Positions 51,079-60,074 of a DNA stretch of 64,000 nt are shown one piece after another. Source of the stretch: Desulfurivibrio alkaliphilus AHT 2 (GTDB taxonomy: Bacteria > Desulfobacterota > Desulfobulbia > Desulfobulbales > Desulfurivibrionaceae); contig NC_014216.1 of the NCBI RefSeq assembly GCF_000092205.1, forward strand, positions 1 through 64,000. Direction: 5' to 3'. The notes under the pieces were generated by a model. That model did not search any database. It had not been told where the DNA came from and worked only from the letters and a program-made list of their open reading frames with translations. The number at the start of each line of letters is the position of its first letter. Position 1 is the first letter of the stretch. The translations under genes and the position numbers were made by a program.

Positions 51079-52491
51079 ATGGAATCCATGGAACTCACCA
51101 TCGCCAGGGGACTGGATATTCCCATCAGCGGGGCGCCGCGCCAGGTTATCGAGCCCGCCGGCCGGGTCGGCCACGTGGCTCTGCTGGCCGACGATTACCC
51201 CGGCCTGCGCCCCTCCATGGAGGTGCGGGAAGGCGATCGGGTGGCCGCCGGCCAGGTGCTGTTCACCGATAAGCAAAACCCCGGGGTCAACTTCACCGCC
51301 CCGGCCGCCGGGGTGGTCAGCGCCATCAACCGGGGGGCGCGGCGCCGCTTGCAATCGGTGGTGATCGCCCTTGAGGGCGATGAGCAGCGCTCCTTTGCGG
51401 TCGGCGGCGGGGAAGGGCGCTCGCCGGAAAAAATCCGCCGGGTACTGGTGGACTCCGGCCTCTGGACGGCTTTCAAAACCCGGCCTTACGGCAAGGTGGC
51501 CTCGCCGTCGGCTTCGCCCGCCGCCCTGTTTGTCACCGCCATCGACACCCGGCCCCTGGCCGCCGAGCCGGCGGTGGTGATTGCCGAGGCGTCGGAGGAT
51601 TTCCGGGCCGGGCTGCAACTGCTCGCCACTCTGGCGCCCAAAACCTATCTCTGCACCTCGCCGCCGGCGGCACCCTTGCCCGGCGAAGATCTGCCGGGCA
51701 TCACCGTGGCCCGTTTCAGCGGTCCCCATCCCGCCGGTCTGCCTTCCACCCATATCCACTTTCTCGACCCGGTGGGGCCGGGCAAGGAGGTCTGGCAGAT
51801 CGGTTACCAGGATGTCATGGCCATCGGCCACCTCTTCCGCCATGGGCGGCTTGCCAGCTCACAGGTGGTGGCCCTGGCCGGGCCGGGCATGGCCAACCCC
51901 CGCTTGGTAAGGACGGCTCGCGGCGCGGCTCTGCCCGAACTGCTGCGCGATGAGCTGGTGACCGGCGCCTTGCCGCCCGAGACATCGCCGGAGAACCTTC
52001 AGGGGGGAGGGCAAGCTGCGGCCTTGCCCGGTCGTTTGTACCGGCTGATCTCCGGCTCGGTGCTGGACGGCCACCACGCCCACGGCCCTTTTGCCTACCT
52101 GGGCCGTTACCACCAGCAGATCTGCGCCCTGCCCGAAGACGACGGCAGTTGCCTCTTTGGCTGGGCGCGCCCCGGCTGGGATCGCTTTTCCCTGGTGCCG
52201 GCCTTCCTCTCGGCCCTGCGCCGCCGGCCGTTTGCCATGAGCACCGCCACCTGGGGCGGCCGCCGGGCCATCTTCCCCCTGGGCACCTACGAGCGGGTGA
52301 TGCCGCTGGATATCATCGCCACCTCCCTGCTCAAAGCCCTGGCCTCCGGCAACCTGGAACGCTGCCTGGAGTTGGGGGTGCTGGAACTGGTGGAAGAGGA
52401 TCTGGCCCTGTGCAGCTTTGTCTGCCCCGGCAAGAACGATTTCGCTCCCCTCCTGCGGGAGATGCTGACCCGGATCGAAGAGGAGGCGTGA
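51079..52491 (+). CDS. nqrA: Na+-translocating NADH:quinone reductase subunit A
   Basis: 470 residues, slightly longer than the usual 447. ARGLDIPISGAPRQVIEPAG, VADDYPGLRPSMEVREGDRV, NPGVNFTAPAAGVVSAINRG and GTYERVMPLDIIATSLLKAL identify it. NqrA is the peripheral quinone-proximal subunit. A second in-frame ATG lies at 51088. First structural gene of the nqr set; nqrB follows after 4 bases. Confidence 0.96.
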   Translation: MESMELTIARGLDIPISGAPRQVIEPAGRVGHVALLADDYPGLRPSMEVREGDRVAAGQVLFTDKQNPGVNFTAPAAGVVSAINRGARRRLQSVVIALEGDEQRSFAVGGGEGRSPEKIRRVLVDSGLWTAFKTRPYGKVASPSASPAALFVTAIDTRPLAAEPAVVIAEASEDFRAGLQLLATLAPKTYLCTSPPAAPLPGEDLPGITVARFSGPHPAGLPSTHIHFLDPVGPGKEVWQIGYQDVMAIGHLFRHGRLASSQVVALAGPGMANPRLVRTARGAALPELLRDELVTGALPPETSPENLQGGGQAAALPGRLYRLISGSVLDGHHAHGPFAYLGRYHQQICALPEDDGSCLFGWARPGWDRFSLVPAFLSALRRRPFAMSTATWGGRRAIFPLGTYERVMPLDIIATSLLKALASGNLERCLELGVLELVEEDLALCSFVCPGKNDFAPLLREMLTRIEEEA

Positions 52492-52495
52492 AGCG

Positions 52496-53707
52496 GTGAT
52501 CAAGGCTCTGGATCGATTTCTGCGCTCGTTGGCGCCGCACTTCCACCAGGGCGGCCGGCTGCAGCGTTGGTACCCGCTGTACGAGGCCACCGACAGCTTC
52601 CTCATGGGCAGCCGGCTTACCAACCCCGGCGCACCCCACGTGCGGGATGCCATCGATTTCAAGCGGATCATGATCACGGTGATCATCGCCCTGATCCCCT
52701 GCGTGCTGATGGCCCTGTGGAACACCGGCTACCAGGCCAACCTGGCCCTGGTCAACCTCGGGCTGGAACTGCCGGCCGGCTGGCGCGGGGTGGTGATGAG
52801 CCGGGTGGGGGTTGACCCCGCCAGTCTTTCCTCCAACCTGGTGCACGGGGCGCTCTACTTCCTGCCCGTTTACCTGGTCTGCGTGGTGGTGGGCAGTGTC
52901 TGGGAGACGATTTTCAATATTATCCGCGGCCATGAGTTTTCTGAAGCCTTCCTGGTCACCAGCCTGCTGCTGCCCCTGACCCTGCCGCCCACCATTCCCC
53001 TGTGGCAGGTTGCGGTGGGCACCAGCTTCGGGGTAATTTTCGCCAAGGAGGTGTTCGGCGGGGTGGGGCGCAACTTCATGAACCCGGCGCTGACCGCCCG
53101 GGCCTTCCTTTTCTTTGCCTACCCCGCCGAGATGAGCGGCGATGAGGTGTGGGTGGGGGTCGACGGCCTGAGCAGCGCCACCCCCCTGGCCACCCTGGCC
53201 GCCGCCCCCGCCGATCAGCCGGTGGCCGCTTTGGACTTCACCTGGGGCGCGGCCTTTGCCGGCATCATCCCCGGTTCCATGGGCGAGACCTCGGCCTTGG
53301 CCTGCCTGCTGGGGGCCGCCCTGCTGCTGGTTACCCGCATCGCCTCCTGGCGGATCATGCTGGCCATGCTGCTGGGGGCATTGGCCTGTAGCCTGCCGTT
53401 CTGGCTCATCGGCTCGCCGGACAACCCCATGGCCAACGTGCCGCCCCACTGGCACCTGGTGCTGGGCGGCTTTGCCCTGGGGCTGGTCTTCATGGCCACC
53501 GATCCGGTCACCGCCCCCCACACCGAGGCGGGCAAATGGCTCTACGGGCTCTTTATCGGCGCCCTGACCATTATCCTGCGGGTGCTCAACCCCGCCTTTC
53601 CCGAAGGGGTGATGCTGGCCATCCTGCTGGGCAATATCTTTGCGCCGCTCTTCGACTACCTGGTGATTCAGGCCAATATCCGGCGGAGGGCGCTGCGTTA
53701 TGGCTAA
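52496..53707 (+). CDS. nqrB: Na+-translocating NADH:quinone reductase subunit B
   Basis: 403 residues, GTG start. Integral membrane subunit with about ten helices. The covalent FMN site is expected at the Thr of VDGLSSATPLATLA (family motif SGAT). GGVGRNFMNPALTARAFLFF and MATDPVTAPHTEAGKWLYG are conserved. It carries FMN and riboflavin and forms part of the sodium path. It overlaps nqrC by 8 bases. Confidence 0.96.
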   Translation: MIKALDRFLRSLAPHFHQGGRLQRWYPLYEATDSFLMGSRLTNPGAPHVRDAIDFKRIMITVIIALIPCVLMALWNTGYQANLALVNLGLELPAGWRGVVMSRVGVDPASLSSNLVHGALYFLPVYLVCVVVGSVWETIFNIIRGHEFSEAFLVTSLLLPLTLPPTIPLWQVAVGTSFGVIFAKEVFGGVGRNFMNPALTARAFLFFAYPAEMSGDEVWVGVDGLSSATPLATLAAAPADQPVAALDFTWGAAFAGIIPGSMGETSALACLLGAALLLVTRIASWRIMLAMLLGALACSLPFWLIGSPDNPMANVPPHWHLVLGGFALGLVFMATDPVTAPHTEAGKWLYGLFIGALTIILRVLNPAFPEGVMLAILLGNIFAPLFDYLVIQANIRRRALRYG

Positions 53708-54482
53708 GGAGAGTACCGCCCGAACGGTGTTGACCGTGCTGCTGCTGGCCCTGGTCTGTTCGACCCTGGTGGCCGGCACGGCGGTGGGGCTTAGAGAGCG
53801 GCAGGAGGCCAACCAGCGCCAGGACGAGATGAGAAACGTCCTGATCGCCGCCGATTTGTACCAGCCGGGCGCCGATGTCGAGGAACTTTTCAAAACCGTG
53901 GAGGCCCGCATTATCAACTTGGAAGACGGCGCTTTACTGCCGCCCGAGAAAATGGACCCGGCGGAGTACAACCAGCTCAAGGCCGCCCTCGACCGCGAAC
54001 TTGGTCGGGAATTGCCCAAGGATGCCGACCAGGCCCGCCTGGGTCGCCGGGAAGACTACTCCCTGGTGTACCTGGTGCGGGAAAACGGTGAGCTGGCCAA
54101 AGTGGTACTGCCCATCCGGGGCCGGGGGATGTGGTCCATGATGCACGGCTACGTGGCCCTGGGGCCCGATCTCAACACCGTGGCCGGCGCCACCTTTTAC
54201 CGCCATGGTGAAACCCCCGGCCTGGGCAGCGAAATTGAAAACCGCGACTGGCTGGCCGGCTGGCGGGGCAAAAAAGTTTACGATGCCGACGGCCGGCCCG
54301 CCCTGCGGGTGGTCAAGGGTGAAGCACCGCCGGGGGAGGAAGGCCGCCACCAGATTGATGGCATCTCCAGCGCCACCGGCACCTTGAGGGGGGTAAGCGA
54401 CCTGCTGCAATTCTGGTTCGGCGATCACGGTTTCAAACCGTTTCTGGAACGGTACCGCGACGGAGGAATCCATAATGGCTGA
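53700..54482 (+). CDS. nqrC: Na+-translocating NADH:quinone reductase subunit C
   Basis: 260 residues. One N-terminal membrane helix ([20 protein letters not shown]), then the periplasmic FMN-binding domain with [19 protein letters not shown] and the flavinylation motif [14 protein letters not shown], where the Thr would be modified by the ApbE encoded three genes upstream. Overlaps nqrB and nqrD by 8 bases each. Confidence 0.95.
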   Translation: MAKESTARTVLTVLLLALVCSTLVAGTAVGLRERQEANQRQDEMRNVLIAADLYQPGADVEELFKTVEARIINLEDGALLPPEKMDPAEYNQLKAALDRELGRELPKDADQARLGRREDYSLVYLVRENGELAKVVLPIRGRGMWSMMHGYVALGPDLNTVAGATFYRHGETPGLGSEIENRDWLAGWRGKKVYDADGRPALRVVKGEAPPGEEGRHQIDGISSATGTLRGVSDLLQFWFGDHGFKPFLERYRDGGIHNG

Positions 54483-55101
54483 GGAAACCCGGGGGCAGTT
54501 GTTTTTCAAGGCGATTTTCGAGCGCAACCCCATCACCGTGCTGGTGCTGGGGATCTGCTCGGCCCTGGCAGTTACCGGCAATATGGCCACCGCCCTGGTG
54601 ATGTCCATCTGCCTGACCCTGGTCACCGCTATTGCCAGCACCACCATCAGCCTGCTGCGGGAGAATATCCCCAACACGGTGCGCATCGGCATCCAGATCA
54701 CCATCATCGCCACCCTGGTGATTCTGGTGGACCAGGTGCTTAAGGCTTATTTCTACGATCTTTCCCGCCAGCTTTCCATCTACGTGGGGCTGATCATCAC
54801 CAACTGTATCGTCATGGGCCGGGCCGAGGGCTTTGCCATGAGCAACCCGCCGGACAAGGCCTTTCTCGACGGCCTGGGCAACGGCCTGGGCTATTCGTTT
54901 ATCCTGATGAGTGTGGCCTTCTTTCGGGAACTGTTCGGGGCCGGCACCCTGTTCGGGGTCACCGTGCTGCCGCTGGTCACCCGGGACGGCTGGTATCAGG
55001 GCAACGGCATGATGCTGCTGCCGGCCAGCGCCTTTTTCCTGGTGGCCCTGCTGATCTGGCTGCTGCGGGAAATTTATCCGTCGCAACGGGAAAAGGAGTA
55101 A
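54475..55101 (+). CDS. nqrD: Na+-translocating NADH:quinone reductase subunit D
   Basis: 208 residues, six-helix integral membrane subunit. [20 protein letters not shown], the conserved half-site [15 protein letters not shown] with the Cys that co-ligates an Fe centre with NqrE, and [14 protein letters not shown]. Paired with nqrE in inverted topology. Confidence 0.96.
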   Translation: MAEETRGQLFFKAIFERNPITVLVLGICSALAVTGNMATALVMSICLTLVTAIASTTISLLRENIPNTVRIGIQITIIATLVILVDQVLKAYFYDLSRQLSIYVGLIITNCIVMGRAEGFAMSNPPDKAFLDGLGNGLGYSFILMSVAFFRELFGAGTLFGVTVLPLVTRDGWYQGNGMMLLPASAFFLVALLIWLLREIYPSQREKE

Positions 55102-55110
55102 AGCCAAGCC

Positions 55111-55722
55111 ATGTTCGGCCACTATTTCGAGATCTTTTTCACCGCGCTCTTTGTCGAGAACCTGGTGCTCACCTTTTTCCTGGGGATGTGCACCTTTCTG
55201 GCCATTTCCCGGCAGGTCAAAACCGCCTTCGGGCTGGGGCTGGCGGTGGTGATCATCCAGGCCATCACCGTGCCGCTCAACAACCTGATCTACAATCTGG
55301 TGCTGCAACCCGGTGCACTGGGCTGGCTGGGGCTGGCCGATATCGACCTGACCTTCCTCGGGCTGCTGGTCTATATCGGGGTGATCGCGGCAACGGTGCA
55401 GATCCTGGAGATGTTTCTCGACCGGTATGTGCCGGCGCTCTACAACACCCTGGGGATCTTTCTGCCGCTGCTCACCGTCAACTGCGCCATCCTCGGCGCC
55501 AGCCTGTTCATGGTGGAGCGGGATTACGCCCTGGGTGAGAGTGTGGCCTACGGTCTGGGGGCCGGCGGCGGTTTTCTGATTGCCGTGGTGCTGCTGGCCG
55601 GGATACGGGAAAAACTGGAATACGCCGACCCGCCCGCCGGCCTGCGCGGCCTGGGGGTAACCTTCATCGCCGCCGGCCTGATGGCCATGGCTTTTATGGG
55701 AATCGCGGGAATTGCCTTCTAA
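55111..55722 (+). CDS. nqrE: Na+-translocating NADH:quinone reductase subunit E
   Basis: 203 residues. Membrane subunit with [20 protein letters not shown] (Cys ligand), [19 protein letters not shown] (second Cys) and [19 protein letters not shown], all conserved. Together with NqrD it holds the intramembrane iron centre. The stop overlaps the nqrF start by one base. Confidence 0.96.
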   Translation: MFGHYFEIFFTALFVENLVLTFFLGMCTFLAISRQVKTAFGLGLAVVIIQAITVPLNNLIYNLVLQPGALGWLGLADIDLTFLGLLVYIGVIAATVQILEMFLDRYVPALYNTLGIFLPLLTVNCAILGASLFMVERDYALGESVAYGLGAGGGFLIAVVLLAGIREKLEYADPPAGLRGLGVTFIAAGLMAMAFMGIAGIAF

Positions 55723-56948
55723 TGTTTGAAATAGTGGTTGCCATAGTCGCCTACTTGGTGATCCAGACCTTCCTGGTGGGGTTGATCATCGCCGCCAAGC
55801 GCAAGCTGCTGCCCGGCGGGGATCTGACCATTGTGGTAAACGGCGAGAAAAAACTCACCGTGCCGCCAGGCGGCAAGCTGCTCACCGCCCTGGCCGACCA
55901 GGGGATTTTTCTCTCCTCGGCCTGCGGCGGCGGCGGCTCCTGCGCCCAGTGCCGGGCCACGGTTAAAAGCGGCGGCGGGGCCATTCTGCCCACCGAGCGC
56001 TCCCATATCAATCGGCGGGAAGCCCGGGAGGGGGTGCGCCTGGCCTGCCAGGTGCCGGTGAAGCGGGACATGGAAATCGAGGTGCCGCCGGAGATGCTGG
56101 AGACCAAAAAGTGGCGCTGCGTGGTGGAATCAAACCACCATATCGCCACCTTCATCAAGGAACTGGTGCTCAAGCTGCCCCCCGGTGAGGAGGTGGATTT
56201 CAAGCCCGGGGGGTATATCCAGATCGAAATCCCGCCCTATGTGCTCTCTTTTTCCGATTTCGACATCGCCGAAAAATTTCTGGGCGACTGGACCCGTTTC
56301 AAACTGTTCCAGTACATGTCCAAGGTCCACCAGCCGGTGACCCGGGCCTATTCCATGGCCAACTACCCTGGCGAAAAGGGGATGCTCAAACTCAACGTGC
56401 GGCTGGCCACCCCGCCCCTGGATGAAGAGGAGGTCAACCCCACCCCGCCGGGCAAGGCGTCTTCCTATATCTTCAACCTCAAACCCGGCGATGAAGTGAC
56501 CATCTCCGGGCCTTACGGCGAGTTTTTTATCCGGGAAGGCGAGTCGGAAATGGTCTATGTGGGGGCCGGGGCCGGTATGGCGCCCCTGCGCAGCCACATT
56601 TTCGAACTGCTCAAGGGGCGGCAGAGCAAGCGCAAGATCTCATTCTGGTACGGCGGCCGCTGCCTGCGGGAGGTATTTTACCTCAACGATTTTGAACAGC
56701 TGGCCCGGGAGTTTCCCAATTTCTCCTTCCACCTCTCACTCTCCCGCCCCCGGCCGGAGGACAACTGGACCGGCCCCGTGGGCCATATCCACAAGACACT
56801 GTACCAAAACTATCTCAAGGATCACGAGGCCCCCGAAGACATCCAATACTACGCCTGCGGCCCCCCGGCCATGACCGCCTCCCTGATCGAGATGCTGCAG
56901 GAGCTGGGGGTAGAACGTGATCACATCTTCTTCGACGACTTCGGCTAA
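55722..56948 (+). CDS. nqrF: Na+-translocating NADH:quinone reductase subunit F
   Basis: 408 residues. N-terminal membrane helix, then a plant-type [2Fe-2S] ferredoxin domain ([15 protein letters not shown], distal Cys in RLACQV), an FAD-binding domain with RAYSMANYP, and an NADH-binding domain ([32 protein letters not shown]). It accepts electrons from NADH and passes them into the complex. Complete, with normal length. Confidence 0.97.
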   Translation: MFEIVVAIVAYLVIQTFLVGLIIAAKRKLLPGGDLTIVVNGEKKLTVPPGGKLLTALADQGIFLSSACGGGGSCAQCRATVKSGGGAILPTERSHINRREAREGVRLACQVPVKRDMEIEVPPEMLETKKWRCVVESNHHIATFIKELVLKLPPGEEVDFKPGGYIQIEIPPYVLSFSDFDIAEKFLGDWTRFKLFQYMSKVHQPVTRAYSMANYPGEKGMLKLNVRLATPPLDEEEVNPTPPGKASSYIFNLKPGDEVTISGPYGEFFIREGESEMVYVGAGAGMAPLRSHIFELLKGRQSKRKISFWYGGRCLREVFYLNDFEQLAREFPNFSFHLSLSRPRPEDNWTGPVGHIHKTLYQNYLKDHEAPEDIQYYACGPPAMTASLIEMLQELGVERDHIFFDDFG

Positions 56949-56954
56949 GCTGTT

Positions 56955-57152
56955 ATGCTAGAATTTTTTCTAACCCTGGCTCTGACTTTAACGGTGGTGG
57001 TTGCATTCGGGCTGCTGATCAATTATTGTCGACACCGTTTGCGTAAAACCCCCCATGGCCTGAGTGGCATGTGCCAAAAAACCGGCGGCCGGCTATGTTC
57101 CACCTGCACCGACGGAATAAAACCCAACCCGCCGAACTCGCCCCACAGGTAA
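56955..57152 (+). CDS. nqrM: NqrM-like maturation protein of Na+-NQR
   Basis: 65 residues. One N-terminal membrane helix (FFLTLALTLTVVVAFGLLIN) followed by a Cys-rich tail GLSGMCQKTGGRLCSTCTDG. This matches the size, topology and Cys spacing expected of NqrM (DUF539), which helps insert the iron centre between NqrD and NqrE. Position six bases after nqrF is also as in other nqr operons. The tail ends in a proline/asparagine stretch. Sequence similarity is weak because the protein is tiny. Confidence 0.75.
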   Translation: MLEFFLTLALTLTVVVAFGLLINYCRHRLRKTPHGLSGMCQKTGGRLCSTCTDGIKPNPPNSPHR

Positions 57153-57202
57153 GCGCCTGCAGGGTGCCCCAAGGCAAGATGCCAGTTGCTTGCAGCTCGG
57201 AC

Positions 57203-57333
57203 GGGGGGCGCGGAAACCGGTAGCGGCGGGTTTGGCGGCGGCCGGGCACATGGACGTGCAGGAGGCCGCCGCCACCTCGGAGGCGGGCAGGATGCCCGCC
57301 GAGAATGAGCCGCTACCGGTTTCCGCGCCACCA
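57203..57333. repeat. 131-bp palindromic dispersed element, copy 3
   Basis: Same length and internal structure as the copies at 9395 and 10930. The end repeats are more diverged at the tips but keep GCGGAAACCGGTAGCGGC and its complement. Inner GGCGGGCA-gga-TGCCCGCC and GGCGGCGGCC/GGCCGCCGCC stems are perfect. Flanks TTGCTTGCAGCTCGGAC and CCCTTGGCCACAACCAAC match those of the other copies. It lies between nqrM and ccsA. Confidence 0.9.
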
Positions 57334-57418
57334 CCCCTTGGCCACAACCAACAACGTCAAAACCACCGAAGGGCACCTCTCCCCAACATCAAAGCAAAAA
57401 ACAGTGCAGTGAAGAACT

Positions 57419-58447
57419 ATGGAAAATCTGATTTCTGCGGTTGAAACTTACAGTCAAGGCGGGGCCTTGCTGATGCCCCTGCTGCTGCTTTGCGCCCTGC
57501 TGTTAACGGTTACCGGCCTGGGCAATCTGCTGGCCCCCCGCCCTTTCATGCCCCGCTGGTCGGGCCGGCTGCTGCAGCTCACCGCCGTCTTGATGCTACT
57601 GGGCTTTCTGGGAATGATCTGGTTTCACTGGCAGATCGCCCAGCACGCGGTGCTGGAACTGCCGGAGCAACTGGCGGCCATGCTCAACCAGCAACTGGAA
57701 GCGATGAACCGGGGGGCCACCTACGGCATCCCGCTGTACGATCCCCAGTCCCCGCCCCGTTACCTGATTCCGCCCTGGATCGAGTACCAGCGCTACTACT
57801 TCTGGTTTTTCTGCTTTGCCCTGATGGCCCTGCTGGTGCACCGCCGCCTGGATAATCAGCGCTTCCGGGGCAGCCTCTACCTGCTGCTGGCGGCTCAACT
57901 GGTGGTGCTCTATGTTTGGGCCGATCCTTTCCGCGAGCCCCTGCCGCGCTTTTTTGCCGAGATAACCCCCTGGTTCACCGCCCCCTCGGCCTGGGAACAA
58001 CTGGGAATGTTCATGCAGCTCTACCCCCGGCTGGAGTTTTACTACACCGCCTCCTACATGTGGTTTCACCCGCCACTGCTCTTTATCTCTTATGCCTGTA
58101 TCACCATCTTTTTTGCCGTCTCCCTGCTGATGCTGATTCGCCGGGAGCTGGAAGTGGAGAGGGTGGGCTATGACTACGCCAAGTTCGGTTATTTTCTACT
58201 CACCCTGGGGATGCTGCTGGGCTACCCCTGGGCCCTCAAGGCCTGGGGCCCCAACTGGTGGTGGGACCCCAAGGTCAGCAGCTCCATCATGCTCTGGGCC
58301 ATCTTCAGCACTTACCTGCATACCCGGATCTATGCCAACAAGAAAGGGATGTGGTACTTTTCCGCCGCCCTGGGGCTGCTATGTTTCGTGGCGATGATTT
58401 TCACCTTTGTCGCCTCCTATATCTTTCCCGGTGAACACTCTTTGTAA
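57419..58447 (+). CDS. ccsA: CcsA/CcmC-family cytochrome c biogenesis protein
   Basis: 342 residues, about eight membrane helices. The haem-handling WWD motif reads WGPNWWWDPKVSSSIMLWAI, and histidine-containing flanks occur in SYMWFHPPLLFISYA and TYLHTRIYANKKG. In this family the tryptophan-rich loop presents haem for ligation to apocytochromes. The partner ResB/CcsB is not adjacent. It fits an organism with many periplasmic c-type cytochromes such as the split-Soret protein at 13.8 kb. The stop codon lies inside the 85-bp inverted-repeat element. Confidence 0.88.
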   Translation: MENLISAVETYSQGGALLMPLLLLCALLLTVTGLGNLLAPRPFMPRWSGRLLQLTAVLMLLGFLGMIWFHWQIAQHAVLELPEQLAAMLNQQLEAMNRGATYGIPLYDPQSPPRYLIPPWIEYQRYYFWFFCFALMALLVHRRLDNQRFRGSLYLLLAAQLVVLYVWADPFREPLPRFFAEITPWFTAPSAWEQLGMFMQLYPRLEFYYTASYMWFHPPLLFISYACITIFFAVSLLMLIRRELEVERVGYDYAKFGYFLLTLGMLLGYPWALKAWGPNWWWDPKVSSSIMLWAIFSTYLHTRIYANKKGMWYFSAALGLLCFVAMIFTFVASYIFPGEHSL

Positions 58448-58528
58448 ACGTGCAGCAGCACCGCATCTTGCGGCGATCACGCGGCGCCGGTCCGCTTGCC
58501 GCAACCTGCGGCACTGCTGCACGTTTAC
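58444..58528. repeat. 85-bp inverted-repeat element with three inner hairpins
   Basis: Outer perfect 15-bp stem GTAAACGTGCAGCAG/CTGCTGCACGTTTAC (58444-58458, 58514-58528). Inside are three small stems: CCGCA-tct-TGCGG (58461-58473), GCGG-cgccggt-CCGC (58481-58495) and GCCGCA-acc-TGCGGC (58498-58512). The whole folds as a cloverleaf. It overlaps the ccsA stop codon and could act as its 3' end structure; no T-run follows. Confidence 0.75.
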
Positions 58529-58590
58529 AGCCCGTTATAGCAGCAGTGGTTGGCCCAAGTTGGCTTTGTAAAATGCAATGAAAATGGTGT

Positions 58591-59220
58591 ATGGTGTCTT
58601 TTATGGAAGCTAAAGGTTCGAGTTCATACGATTATAAGTTGATTTTGGCGACCACCGCAGTGCTGGGGATCATCTCGGTGATTTGCGTGGCGGCGATGTT
58701 TTATTTCAAGGCCGCCGCCATCCACGAGTTGCCCGCCGCCGCCCAGTGGGCCTACATGAACACCATGAACGGTATCATGGCGCCCTTTATCATCGCCCTG
58801 ATCCTGCTGCTGGGGATCTGCGTGCCCAAGCGGCTGTTGCCGGAACGCTGGCTCAACCGTTTTACCGTCGCCCTGCTGGCCGCGGCCCTGGTCACCTTTT
58901 TGGCGGTGGGCGGCCACCCGGCCCTGTTGCTGATCCTCTTTGCCTCCCTGGCCCTGCAACTGGTGGTGCTGGGCATGGCCCTGGCCGGCAGCGCCAGCCT
59001 CAACTTTGAAAGTAAAAATTACTGGGTGCGGCTGGGTTCATCCCTGGTACACTTGGGTTTGATCCTTTTCGTGCTGGATCTTTATTTCCACAATTATCAC
59101 ACCCTGCATCTGGTGCTCTTCTGGGTCACCACCGGCGCGGTGGTGCTGGGGATGCTGTTTTGTTTCTACGCTGAACAGGTAGCGGGGCTGGTTCGCCGCT
59201 ATTGGCCGGCCAGGGGCTAA
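58591..59220 (+). CDS. Small polytopic membrane protein downstream of ccsA
   Basis: 209 residues, six hydrophobic segments (for example ILATTAVLGIISVICVAAMF, PFIIALILLLGICVP and VRLGSSLVHLGLILFVLDLY). No motif that I can name. His residues cluster near the fifth helix (YFHNYHTLHLVLFW), suggesting possible cofactor contact. It follows ccsA on the same strand, so a part in cytochrome c or membrane redox biogenesis is possible but unproven. The start could be ATG 58591 or 58603; neither has a clear ribosome binding site. Confidence 0.65.
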   Translation: MVSFMEAKGSSSYDYKLILATTAVLGIISVICVAAMFYFKAAAIHELPAAAQWAYMNTMNGIMAPFIIALILLLGICVPKRLLPERWLNRFTVALLAAALVTFLAVGGHPALLLILFASLALQLVVLGMALAGSASLNFESKNYWVRLGSSLVHLGLILFVLDLYFHNYHTLHLVLFWVTTGAVVLGMLFCFYAEQVAGLVRRYWPARG

Positions 59221-59273
59221 GCCTTGGCGGCGTCCTGCCGGGGACGGGGCGTTCAAAAACTGGGGGGAGGGCG

Positions 59274-60074
59274 ATGCCGTTATCGTTGATGCAGTGGTTG
59301 CTGCTCACCGGTTTGCTGTTGATTACGCAGCCGGCCTTCAGTGCGACTTCGTCTCCCGCCTCCGACCCCACTTCCGGCCCCGCCGAACCTCCGCGCCTGG
59401 TGCTCAACAGCCCCTTTTCCGCGCCCATTACCTCTCCCGACCAGGATGGCTTTCTCGATTTGCTTTATGCCGAGCTTTTCGGCCGCCTGGGCATTGATTT
59501 TGAAATTCAACTGCTGCCCGGCGAACGGGCCCTGCGCAATGCCGATGCCGGGATCGACGACGGCGATGTCTGCCGGATTGCCGGCCTGGACGCCATCTAT
59601 CCAAATCTGCGCCGAACCTCCGAGGCGGTGCTGGAATACCGGATGACCATTTTCAGCCGCCGCCACGATTTTGAAGTGACCGGCCCGGCCAGCCTGGAGC
59701 CTTACGAGCTGGGTTTTTTAAGCGGCTGGAAAATCCTGGAAGATGTTACCGCCGACCACCCCCGCCGTATCATGCTTGATGACACCGAGCAGCTTTTTCT
59801 GATGCTGGCCCATGATCGCCTGGATCTGGCCCTGATCGACCGGATTCTGGGCCTGGAGGCCGTGGCGCGGCTGGATGTGGAGGATGTCCGGGTGCTTGAG
59901 CCCTCTTTGTTGCACGGCCATTGGTACCTCTACCTGCACAAGCGGCACCAGGAGCTGCTGCCGGCCATCGACCGGGAGTTGCGGCGGTTGAAAGAGGATG
60001 GCACCTACGAGCGCCTGCGCCGCCGGGCTTTCGGGAAATTCGAAACGTTTGATGCCGAGGAGCACATACCCTGA
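59274..60074 (+). CDS. Periplasmic substrate-binding-like protein (SBP_bac_3 type)
   Basis: 266 residues from the ATG at 59274 (GGGGGGAGGG just before). Signal peptide LMQWLLLTGLLLITQPAFSA. The mature part is like extracellular solute-binding family 3: GFLDLLYAELFGRLGIDFEI, LPGERALRNADAGIDDGDV, DDTEQLFLMLAHDRLDLALI and LYLHKRHQELLPAIDRELRRL. No transporter genes are nearby; instead its stop overlaps the start of a hybrid histidine kinase by one base. That suggests a sensory rather than a transport role. Confidence 0.8.
   Translation: MPLSLMQWLLLTGLLLITQPAFSATSSPASDPTSGPAEPPRLVLNSPFSAPITSPDQDGFLDLLYAELFGRLGIDFEIQLLPGERALRNADAGIDDGDVCRIAGLDAIYPNLRRTSEAVLEYRMTIFSRRHDFEVTGPASLEPYELGFLSGWKILEDVTADHPRRIMLDDTEQLFLMLAHDRLDLALIDRILGLEAVARLDVEDVRVLEPSLLHGHWYLYLHKRHQELLPAIDRELRRLKEDGTYERLRRRAFGKFETFDAEEHIP

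Noticed and set aside
50107-51843. 578-codon minus-strand frame across apbE and nqrA
   Set aside because: Antisense shadow; His/Gly/Gln-rich with no family.
52331-54019. 562-codon minus-strand frame across nqrB and nqrC
   Set aside because: Antisense shadow of integral membrane subunits.
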